DNA of 64,000 nucleotides from Nemertoderma westbladi (lineage: Eukaryota > Xenacoelomorpha > Nemertodermatida > Nemertodermatidae), in assembly GCA_032718475.1 (NCBI GenBank), contig JAUCBJ010009163.1:124001-188000 (forward strand). Direction: 5' to 3'. The translations under genes were made by a program, and so were the position numbers. Each line of letters begins with the position of its first letter. Position 1 is the stretch's first letter. Positions 30,431 to 38,123 of the stretch are shown here, piece by piece. The notes under the pieces are model-generated. The model had not been told where the DNA came from. It searched no databases and saw only the letters and a program-made list of their open reading frames with translations.

Positions 30431-33022
30431 CACCATCTGGGAGTATATCTCTTCTCCCTCTGAATCTCCTTCTTCTCCCTCTGATACTGCCTCTCCTGAG
30501 CCCGGGTCCACCTTTCTCATCGGCGGCCAGGCCTCCTTGTCGCTCAGAAACTGTGGCCTGTGTTGCCACAATACCTCCTTTTTTAAGAAAGTGTGGCGTG
30601 CCACGCCCCTCGATAACAAGTCCGCTGGGTTCTCGTCCAAAGGGCAGTAGTGCCACCTTCCTAGTTCTGTCGTCGCCCTTATTTCGTCCACTCTATTTGC
30701 CTCGAATATAGGGTACCGCGTTTTCTCGTTATGTAGCCAGCCAAGCACTACCATGGAATCCGTCCAGTAGTGTGTCTCCACTATGTTGGGAATAGCCTCC
30801 ATTATGTAGGCTGTGGCCCTAACTCCTAGCCTCGCCGCTGTCAACTCTAGTTTGAGAACCGATGCCGAATCTGGTGGCGTTGACTTCGCCTTGCTGAAGC
30901 CAAGTCTGGGCTTATGAAGCCCATCTCGTTGTACTAAATAGAGCGCCGCTCCATATGCCTCTAGTGACGCATCGGAGAACATGTGCAGATCCAGGTTCGT
31001 CATGTCCCCATCCGGGAAATACACTCGTGGCATGCTGTATGTTCCCATCTTCTCCAAACCTTCTGTCCACTTACACCACTCTTTCTTGATCTCTTCTGGT
31101 ACCTCTACGTCCCACTCATCCTTCAGTTTGTATACTCTCTTGAGTATCTGTTTCCCCGTGACTAATAGTGGGGATGCTAGACCTAGGGGATCGTATATCC
31201 TTGCTATATACGACACATAGCCCCTCTTCGTGTGGATGTCTGCGCCCTCCTGGCTCAACTGATACTTCAGTTCATCTGTCTCTCTGTTCCACACGATTCC
31301 CAGTGCCTTCTGTTGAGACTCTGTCCTCTTGTTCGCCATGTCCTGCCCTTTGGCCGTTGTGGGATTATCCATGGTCGATTCTGGTCTCTTGTCCTCTATC
31401 GCCTTGATAAATTCCTCCAAACTGGATTGGAATTTGGTCAGGTTAAAGCCGGATCCTTTTAGGATGTCGCGAACCTTGCGCCCTGTGTCCAGTATCTCCT
31501 TAACCGTATTTCCAGACTCCATCCCGTCGTCTACGTAGAAGCCGCGTCGAATCATATCGACGGCCCTAGCACTGTATCTATCCTCCTTCCCTTTCACTGT
31601 ATCTCTTACTGCCATAGTCGTCGTAAATGAAGACGACTTAGCTCCCATGTTCTGTACGACCATCTTGTACGTCGGTATTATCGACGGTTCTTCGTCGCCG
31701 TCATACCATAAGAAGCGTTGACTGTCGCTATCTTCCTCCGTTACACGGACTTGGTTGGACATGCCTTCTATGTCACACGTGAAGGCGTGTTTCCCATTTC
31801 TAAATCTAAGTAGGACCTCTATCCCTGAGTTGTATATGTTCCGACCTTCTAGCAGATAGTCGTTTAAGCATTTTCCGTTGGTCATTGCCGATGCGTCAAC
31901 TACCATCCGCAGTTTACCTTTCTTTGGGTCTAAAGCCACGTGGAGTGGCAGGTAATATGTTCTGTCCATGTTTGGTTCGTCGACCGGTAACTCCACGGCC
32001 CATCCTTTCTCGACGTACTTCTTAACCGTTTTGTGGATGTACTCATTCTTCTCGGGGCTCCGTTTTAGTGTCTGCTTCTGCTTGCGGAGCCTCGTGAGTA
32101 CCATTCCTCTATTATCGGGCAGTGGTAGCTTCGGTAGCTTCCATACCATTCCTATGGTGTACCGCCCCTCATCGCATTTCATAGACTCCTCTACGCTCTG
32201 CTGAGCCTGTTTGTCTTCCACCGAGGTCCCGACCCCGGTCTCCTTTAGTCCTTCAAAATCCTGCCTCAGCAGTCTTTTAAGCTGCTCCTCTGCTCTCTCA
32301 TCACTCATTTCCTGCATAGTTCCCGCGAACATGCATCCTGATGTCTCCGACATCCTAAATGGTATCTTGCTCTTGATTGGGCCACTCAGCGTCCACCCGA
32401 ATGGTATCAGTATCGCCACCGGGTCACACTGCTTGTCTTCGCCGAAGACTGTTTGCATTCTTTCGTGGGCCGTTGGGCAGTCCATTCCTACTATGATGGA
32501 TACCTTCCTAACGTCCACCTCTGGGATTGAGAAGTCGATATCATCCAGAAATTTATATTGTTCGACCTCAATGTTGGTTGGTCGCCTGGCATTGATGTTT
32601 ATTGACTCTATCACTTGGATGGGGTCGATGCTCGCCCCATATTCGCATCCTGGTGCTATTGCTGCGATGGTGCACCGTCCGGTTCTCATCTCCAGGACCT
32701 CATCTTTGCTGGAGATGGTTGTTACTGCCATTCTACTTGGCCTCGTTCTCAATCCTATTTCTTCGGCCACACAATCTTTGACTAATGGGAAGGCAGCTCC
32801 ACTATCAACCAGCATTAGTGTTGTTACTGATCGATTGCCTTCTCCAATCACTCGCACAGGTACTACCCCAAGCAGCACCGTTCCTCTCTTTTTCACCGCT
32901 ACTGTGCTCATTGCCATCGTTTGGCCTTTACTTTGACCGAACTTAATCGGCGTCTCCTCGCATTGTCTAGCTCTATGTCCACCCGTTACACATCGCGAGC
33001 AGATCTCTTTTCTCCGTGTACT
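30389..33022 (-). CDS. Element 3 zinc knuckle-protease-RT-RNase H
   Basis: Open frame with an internal ATG at 32917, continuous upstream to 33022. It includes a CCHC knuckle CSRCVTGGHRARQC just before that ATG. The aspartic protease has DSG at 32798-32806 (LVDSGAAFPL). The RT has VVDASAMTNG, TCDIEGMSNQ and the catalytic YVDD at 31526-31537. The RNase H has HMFSDAS near 30975, YWTDSMV and NPADLLSRG near 30610. About 870 codons, normal for this part of BEL/Pao pol. Sequence is well preserved, but it is cut off from gag by about two missing bases near 33005 and from integrase by a shift near 30415. Its RT differs clearly from that of element 1 (YMDD), so the two belong to separate lineages. Confidence 0.92.
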   Translation of the reverse strand, partial: STRRKEICSRCVTGGHRARQCEETPIKFGQSKGQTMAMSTVAVKKRGTVLLGVVPVRVIGEGNRSVTTLMLVDSGAAFPLVKDCVAEEIGLRTRPSRMAVTTISSKDEVLEMRTGRCTIAAIAPGCEYGASIDPIQVIESININARRPTNIEVEQYKFLDDIDFSIPEVDVRKVSIIVGMDCPTAHERMQTVFGEDKQCDPVAILIPFGWTLSGPIKSKIPFRMSETSGCMFAGTMQEMSDERAEEQLKRLLRQDFEGLKETGVGTSVEDKQAQQSVEESMKCDEGRYTIGMVWKLPKLPLPDNRGMVLTRLRKQKQTLKRSPEKNEYIHKTVKKYVEKGWAVELPVDEPNMDRTYYLPLHVALDPKKGKLRMVVDASAMTNGKCLNDYLLEGRNIYNSGIEVLLRFRNGKHAFTCDIEGMSNQVRVTEEDSDSQRFLWYDGDEEPSIIPTYKMVVQNMGAKSSSFTTTMAVRDTVKGKEDRYSARAVDMIRRGFYVDDGMESGNTVKEILDTGRKVRDILKGSGFNLTKFQSSLEEFIKAIEDKRPESTMDNPTTAKGQDMANKRTESQQKALGIVWNRETDELKYQLSQEGADIHTKRGYVSYIARIYDPLGLASPLLVTGKQILKRVYKLKDEWDVEVPEEIKKEWCKWTEGLEKMGTYSMPRVYFPDGDMTNLDLHMFSDASLEAYGAALYLVQRDGLHKPRLGFSKAKSTPPDSASVLKLELTAARLGVRATAYIMEAIPNIVETHYWTDSMVVLGWLHNEKTRYPIFEANRVDEIRATTELGRWHYCPLDENPADLLSRGVARHTFLKKEVLWQHRPQFLSDKEAWPPMRKVDPGSGEAVSEGEEGDSEGEEIYSQMVREIRDVQPTRRTV

Positions 33023-33095
33023 CTACCTGATCTTCCCTGGGTAGCGCTTGCCAGTAGCTACAGTTCATGGTTCGATGATGCGCATTTGTATGTAG

Positions 33096-34364
33096 TTAGC
33101 ATTTTCTCTTCGGGTCGTAGCCGTCCTTGTACAGTGCATCGTGTATCGCAGCCGCACCTGTACCAAAGTCCCTACTATTCTTATTGTTTGGGTTTGGCCT
33201 ACTGGGCGTACTGGGGTTATGTTTATTTGTGTTGTTATCCCTCCCCTGTCCGCTCCATGATGTGGTCTTACTCCCGGCTACCTGTGGACTCGCAGTACCC
33301 TGCGTCGCTGCGTATGGCAATGATTGCCTGAGCTTTGGTAATGCGTTTGACGTGTTGTGTTCTGGTTTCGGTCTGTTGTACTCGGTTCTTGGTCCCTTTC
33401 CCAGGCTGTCCTCACTATAGACTGGGTCGGTTATTAATTCGGCTTCGTAGTTTAAGAAGCTCGACATTTCTTCTAAACCCGGTTCCTTACCCTTCCTATC
33501 TCGAGTGGAGAAAGCGATCTTCCTCCACTTGTTGCGTAACCACATCGGTAGTGCCTGCGTTATCGTGGTGATGTTGTTGGACGCGTTGAGCTCGTATGGC
33601 GCGTCTAGCATCTTTAACACGATTAGTGCCTTCTCGACCTTGTTCGCGAATGTCTTAATGCTAACGGGATTATCCTGTAGGCCACCCGATGTTATGCCTC
33701 TCAGGGTCTGCCTGATGATCTTGGCTGGGTGCTCGTATTCCATGTCTAGTGCCCGCCATGCCGTCGTGAAGCCGCCCTCTATGCCCTGATACTGCCTCAC
33801 GATGTCGTATGCTGGGCCTCCTGTGTATACTTGCAGATACTTTAGGCACTCCGCCTGCGTCAAGTTCTTTGTTAGTATTTCGTTACTATACATGCGCCGA
33901 AACTGGAGATATTCTTCCGGCCTACTCCCATCGAATTTGAATGGTTCCACGGGTGGTAATTCGATCCTTGTTTTTAATGCATCGATCAACGTGGCCATCC
34001 CCATCGCCTGCGCTTCCAATGGATTCGATGGATGTTGTATAGTTTCTCCTGTTGGGTGTGGTCCGCCCATCCTATTTTCTGCCTTCCTCTGGCTTGGGTA
34101 TATCATTGGGGGTAGCGGCCCCCTCCATATTTCTGTGTCGCATGACCTATTTCCATCCAAGGGGTTCGTTGTTCTTGCTCCTATTGGGTTATATTGTTGA
34201 TATTGTGATGGGGGAATGTCACCCTGTCGCCCCCCCCCCCCCACCGGTATGTTTGGTACTGGGTTTGATGTTAATATATTGGGGCCCATGCATCTATCCG
34301 CAATAATTCCCCCCTCCCCTGGGTATATGTTATATCCTTTCGTGCTGTAGTCATGCTGCTGCAC
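33096..34364 (-). CDS. Element 3 Gag core (segment D)
   Basis: 422 codons. They begin near QQHDYSTKGYNIYPGEGG and pass a Gly tract (GGGG, 34230-34242). The conserved core follows (MATLIDALKTRIELPPVEPF, FDGSRPEEYLQFRRMYSNEI, YDIVRQYQGIEGGFTTAWRA), as in BEL/Pao Gag proteins. An Asn/Ser/Pro tail comes next. It ends at TAA (33096-33098) directly after KRKC, where element 2 has CAA. Sequence beyond the stop still codes the CHHC-type knuckle (QLHTNAHHRTMNC), so this is probably a nonsense mutation, with readthrough a less likely alternative. It would form the particle shell and bind element RNA. Confidence 0.85.
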   Translation of the reverse strand: MQQHDYSTKGYNIYPGEGGIIADRCMGPNILTSNPVPNIPVGGGGRQGDIPPSQYQQYNPIGARTTNPLDGNRSCDTEIWRGPLPPMIYPSQRKAENRMGGPHPTGETIQHPSNPLEAQAMGMATLIDALKTRIELPPVEPFKFDGSRPEEYLQFRRMYSNEILTKNLTQAECLKYLQVYTGGPAYDIVRQYQGIEGGFTTAWRALDMEYEHPAKIIRQTLRGITSGGLQDNPVSIKTFANKVEKALIVLKMLDAPYELNASNNITTITQALPMWLRNKWRKIAFSTRDRKGKEPGLEEMSSFLNYEAELITDPVYSEDSLGKGPRTEYNRPKPEHNTSNALPKLRQSLPYAATQGTASPQVAGSKTTSWSGQGRDNNTNKHNPSTPSRPNPNNKNSRDFGTGAAAIHDALYKDGYDPKRKC

Positions 34365-35086
34365 TGGTACCGGTATAGGCCTATTAGCTTCTGGCCTACC
34401 TGCCAGTATGTACTCCGGACTTCCGGGTTTAGTTCCATCGTCCGCGCTATCCTATCGCCTACATTATTCCTGTCAGCATGGCCTATGGTATGTGCAGTAA
34501 GGCCTACAGTATGTCCTACAGCCTGTATGTGTTGCTTTATTCTTCTCGAATAATCCTCCCCGCGGCTACCGTACTCACGATCTGTAGGTATATCCCGTCG
34601 GAAAGTTTCTCTTCGACCCTCACTACTACTCTCGTCTTCGTGCCGGTACATCGTGTACCCCTCCCTCGACGCGTAACGCGTCTCGTTAGGTCGCGTCTCT
34701 CCGGGACGAAGGCAATCTCCCGGAGTTCGACCCCACCGACTCTCCCTTTCCATCTCCACCACCGACGGCTCGCTATCCGTCCTCACTCTCCTGTCGTTCG
34801 CGGCGATACTTCTTTTGCTGTCTTCTCTTCTTCTCCTCTCAGTGCAGTATTCCCGCTCGTGAGATCTCTCGTCGACCTCCCGGTTAAACTCCACTGTTCT
34901 TCTTCCCTCTTCTGATCGGGCTCGACGCTTCGTCCGCCCTCTCGCGACGTCAACCTGCTTCTCTCTGCTCGATCGCACGCCGCTGGGGAAACTCGCAATC
35001 CCCCTATTACTCTCCGTCGCCGGGTGTTGCGGTTTACCTGATTCGGCCCGCGCATTATCCGCTGACGCCTGTGGGACACTCTCTGC
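34271..35086 (-). CDS. Element 3 Gag segment C (Arg-rich region)
   Basis: Open from the short G-run at 35086-35096 to 34271. It codes SGKPQHPATES, RRTVEFNREVDERSHEREYC and HTVGLTAHTIGHADRNN, as in elements 2 and 4. It runs out of frame near NPEV (about 34430), where one base is missing compared with element 4. After that the Gag core lies in another frame. No start codon is expected. Confidence 0.65.
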   Translation of the reverse strand, partial: AESVPQASADNARAESGKPQHPATESNRGIASFPSGVRSSREKQVDVARGRTKRRARSEEGRRTVEFNREVDERSHEREYCTERRRREDSKRSIAANDRRVRTDSEPSVVEMERESRWGRTPGDCLRPGETRPNETRYASREGYTMYRHEDESSSEGRRETFRRDIPTDREYGSRGEDYSRRIKQHIQAVGHTVGLTAHTIGHADRNNVGDRIARTMELNPEVRSTYWQVGQKLIGLYRYQCSSMTTARKDITYTQGRGELLRIDAWAPIY

Positions 35087-35826
35087 CCCCCCCCCCTCTC
35101 ACCACTAACTTCTCGTTGCGGGGCTCGGCTCCTCCCCCACCCCCCCCCCCCCCACTCGCCACATATCACACAGCTATCTCTAACTTCTCTTCTACACCCC
35201 TCTCCAGTCGACACAATATTTCTACTGCGGCTGGGTTCGCTTACCCCTGCCTCTCTCTCCACTACTACTTGGCCTATCAGGCCTACTCCGGGTTGGCTCA
35301 ACCCCGCCATCCCCTGCCTACTAACTACGTGGCCTACCAGGCCGCCGTCGGCTCGACTCAGCCCCGCCACCTCCTGCCTACCAACTACGTGGCCTACCAG
35401 GCCACCGTCGGGTCAACTCAACCCCGCCACCTCCTGCCTACTAACTACGTGGCCTACCAGGCCGCCGTCTGTCGGGTCATACACGTCCGACGCGTTCGCG
35501 TTAATAGCACCTGTATTAGAAACGGAATTATTTTGTTTGTTCGAAATAGAATCATTTGGATTATTTTGCGCGACTACGCTATTTGAATTATTTTGTAAAT
35601 TCGGGCTTGGATCATTATTTAAATTATTTGAGTTATTATTATTTTCTAAATTTAAATTATTATTCGAGTTATTTTGCAGGTTTAAATTGAAATTATTATT
35701 TAGGCTATTTGTATTTAAATTCAAATTACTACTACCAGGCAAAGTATTTCCTGCAATATAAGCTTGGTTAGGATTATCCGATACGGTACCATTAATATTA
35801 ACGTCGTCTACGGTAGTATTATTATT
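34783..35826 (-). pseudogene. Element 3 Gag segment B (Asn-rich linker and GLVGHVVSRQ repeats)
   Basis: In the -1 frame after poly-G tract 1 (35828-35846). It codes a long Asn/Leu-rich linker (NNNFNLNLQNNSNNNLNLEN), then 20-residue repeats of the GLVGHVVSRQEVAGLSQP type. An in-frame TGA at 35413-35415 falls where other repeats have CAA for Gln. The frame stays open beyond it through SEPSRSR and CGEWGGGG at poly-G tract 2 (35140-35153, 14 G). Downstream of 35086 the same frame is only a shadow of segment C. Confidence 0.65.
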
Positions 35827-36650
35827 ACCCCCCCCCCCCCCCCCCCGCCCGTACGGTCACACCAGTTTCGTGTCTGTCGTGCGGTCCCTGTAAGTGGGGT
35901 ATTAATAAATGTATCCACGGCCCTTGGCTCCTCGAAAATATTCGAGCCGGTCCCGCTCTCAGACGCCCCTATCCGCGCCAGTTCTAGTTCGCGCGTGCGT
36001 CTAGCTTTGTACTCTATAAGCTCGCTTTGCTGTCTTTCCAACTCTTTTCGCTCACGCTCCTCTCTTGCCATTCTCTCCCGTTCCTCCCGTGCGTTTTGGT
36101 CGGCCAATTCCGCCTCTCTCTGAGCTCCCTCCCTTCGCCTCGCCTCACGCTCTCTACGCTCACTTTCCTCTCTCGCCTCACGTTCCTTGCGTTCATTTTC
36201 CTCTCTCGCCTCACGTTCCTTGCGTTCCTTTTCCTCTCTTGCCTCACGTTCCTTGCGTTCCGCCTCACGCTCTTTGCATTCACTTTTCTCTCTCGCCACA
36301 CGTTCCTTGCGTTCATTTTCTTCTCTCGCCTCACGTTCCTTGCGTTCCGCCTCACGCTCTTTGCGTTCACTTTTCTCTCTCGCCACACGCTCCTCTTGTT
36401 CCTTCCTCCCTATTTCCTCACACTCTCTAAGGCTTCTCGCGGCCCTTTCGGCCTTCTCTCTGGTTTCTCTAATCAGTACCGCTTCCCTCTCTAATTGTAT
36501 TCTCCCCTCCTCTAACCGTCTATTTAACTCTCTCTGACCTTGCTCTATCAGGTCGAGATGGTACGTGGCATTTATCTCTCTCACCCGTCTTTATTTTATG
36601 GAGGATCTAGCAGACTTATCGGTTACGACGGATTCCCTCCGCCTTCCCGA
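35808..36650 (-). pseudogene. Element 3 Gag coiled-coil segment
   Basis: Continuation of the Gag N-terminal module after a frame break at the G-rich stretch 36660-36675. It contains an in-frame TAA near 36592, where element 4 has GAA. It codes a long Glu/Arg/Lys coiled coil built from 11- and 7-residue units (EREAREENERK, EREAERK). The plus strand correspondingly shows 33- and 21-bp repeats at 36140-36400. It ends NWCDRTGG at poly-G tract 1. The coiled coil is longer than in elements 2 and 4 through repeat expansion. Confidence 0.75.
35828..35846 (-). other. Poly-G tract 1 of element 3 (19 G), frame junction
   Basis: Run of 19 G on the sense strand after CGTACGGGC. The upstream frame continues GVIIILP and stops. 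The -1 frame leads into the Asn-rich segment B. Same context and same remainder modulo 3 as in elements 2 and 4. Confidence 0.8.
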
Positions 36651-36654
36651 CCTA

Positions 36655-37515
36655 CTAACTCTCCCCCCCCCTCCCAGAACTTCCCCCGACCGACGAGATC
36701 GAATCCTCGGCCTCAACCTCGGATTCGCCCTCCTCAGGTCTCCTCCAACCCACAAATTTTACACCCTGGGCATCGACTAAGTATGGCCCTACGTACACTG
36801 TACTAGGTTGCATACCCCTACACCGCCATAAATCACACAGTTCCTCTGCAACCCCTCTCGCTCTCTCCTTGGCCAGTTCTCTCTGCCCGAAACGCATTAG
36901 ATAGCTAAAATGTCTATCCGACTCACCTAGTCCTGTTGTCAACTTCACCTCATCTATCTTCGCCCCCTCCTTGGCCTCCATAAGTAGCTTCCGGGTCGCG
37001 TTGTAGGCCCGTCGAAGTCGATCAGAAACCCCGACGTCCTCGTCGCCGACCTCTCCTCCATCTCTCCGGGTCCGACGTCGTACCGGCGGCCCCACCGTCG
37101 CCGTTCCGGTGGGCCGTCCGTCGCCCTCGGCCTGTGGCTGGCCGGCGACATCGGTATCGACATCTCCCTCATCTCTCCGGGTCCGGCGTTGTACCGTCGG
37201 TCCCACCGTCGCCGTTTCGGTGGGCCGTTTGTCGCCCTCGGCCTGTGGCTGGCCGGCGACATCGGCACGTCGACCCTCGTTCCGTGTCGACTCGTCTTCT
37301 TCTCCGTCCCTCTTGCCCTCTCCTTCTCCCAACTCGGCTCCCAGTTCTCTCGGCTCGATCTCTGACTCCAGACGGTCCCCTCCATCCTGATCTGCTGGAT
37401 GACCCGTTACCGATGGGTCTGGCGTCGTGGGCCTATACTGTCTGGTCGCGGCCTCGCGGATCATTAGTTCTTCGTCCGGGGCCCGCGTCGGTGTTGTCTC
37501 TCCTGACTGACTCAT
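36655..37515 (-). CDS. Element 3 Gag N-terminal segment
   Basis: 286 codons from an ATG at 37515 (MSQSGETTPTRAPDEELMIR), matching the start of element 2 gag. It contains a 37-codon duplication (VAGQPQAEGDKRPTETATVG and VAGQPQAEGDGRPTGTATVG). The family-specific region DRLRRAYNATRKLLMEAK and VYVGPYLVDAQGVKFVGW follows. The ORF stops in the G-rich stretch near 36660, where elements 2 and 4 also have G-runs of different length (5 and 13). The leader between the LTR and this ATG is only 65 bp. Confidence 0.85.
   Translation of the reverse strand: MSQSGETTPTRAPDEELMIREAATRQYRPTTPDPSVTGHPADQDGGDRLESEIEPRELGAELGEGEGKRDGEEDESTRNEGRRADVAGQPQAEGDKRPTETATVGPTVQRRTRRDEGDVDTDVAGQPQAEGDGRPTGTATVGPPVRRRTRRDGGEVGDEDVGVSDRLRRAYNATRKLLMEAKEGAKIDEVKLTTGLGESDRHFSYLMRFGQRELAKERARGVAEELCDLWRCRGMQPSTVYVGPYLVDAQGVKFVGWRRPEEGESEVEAEDSISSVGGSSGRGGES
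37050..37275. repeat. 111-bp tandem duplication in element 3 gag
   Basis: GGCCTGTGGCTGGCCGGCGA occurs at 37129 and 37240, 111 bp (37 codons) apart, with flanking similarity over the whole unit. Elements 2 and 4 have one copy. The duplication preserves the reading frame. Confidence 0.85.
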
Positions 37516-37580
37516 ACTTTAGATTGGTGGCTGGTAGTCACTGTTTAGCTAACTAGGGGTGGCAGCTTGGTTTCAATCAC

Positions 37581-38123
37581 TGTGACGGGATCCACGAAGG
37601 ATCCCGATTTATCCGTTTGTCAATCTACGCGTCCCCGCCGTGTGTGAAAGGTAAAAGAGTTTGCGTTGTTCGTCGTATATAATTTCCGGGTATAATAGAT
37701 AGATATAAATAGTATGTTGTAATGTAGAGACTGAATGTTGATATATGGAAGGCGGGATACGGTGATTGAAGTCCCGGTACTTCCCTAGCTAAACTAACCT
37801 AACTAACACCAATAACACACTGAGATAACTGAATAACTGATTGCTGGTACCTAATAATATATTGCACGGTTTGGCCTTGCTACAGTACCTAGCCGATTCT
37901 TCCCCCCCTGATTGGCTAATATCCCTGTTGGCGCCCTTTGGAGTGTTCCCGTTCACTCCAGCTATTCTCTCTCTGTTAGGGGTTTGGCCCCTGACCCTCA
38001 TTGTGCCGTTTCTCCTTCCCACTTTGTTGGGGTGACACGAGTTATTGGTTACCCAATCTCGTGGCCCCCAATATTGTTTAACGGTCTACTTTATGGGTGT
38101 TAGCGGAATTGAATAAGCTAACA
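37581..38123 (-). repeat. 5' LTR of element 3
   Basis: 543 bp, TGTGACGGG to AAGCTAACA, followed by the target duplication AAGTG. The sense-strand sequence next to it begins GTGATTGAAACC, again without a TGG-type primer site. Confidence 0.95.

Larger units (their letters stand above)
26674..38123 (-). mobile_element. Element 3: BEL/Pao-family LTR retrotransposon with gag and pol
   Basis: 11,450-bp insertion with LTRs of 544 and 543 bp (TG...CA) and the target duplication AAGTG (26669-26673, 38124-38128). The sense strand is minus. The order is 5' LTR, gag modules (37515 to about 33000), PR-RT-RNaseH, integrase, hairpin array, polypurine tract, 3' LTR. The LTRs differ at roughly seven positions plus three small indels by eye, so it is older than element 2 and already decayed: frameshifts in gag, a nonsense codon before the zinc knuckles, and breaks in the integrase. 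It shows what element 2 has lost. Confidence 0.94.
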
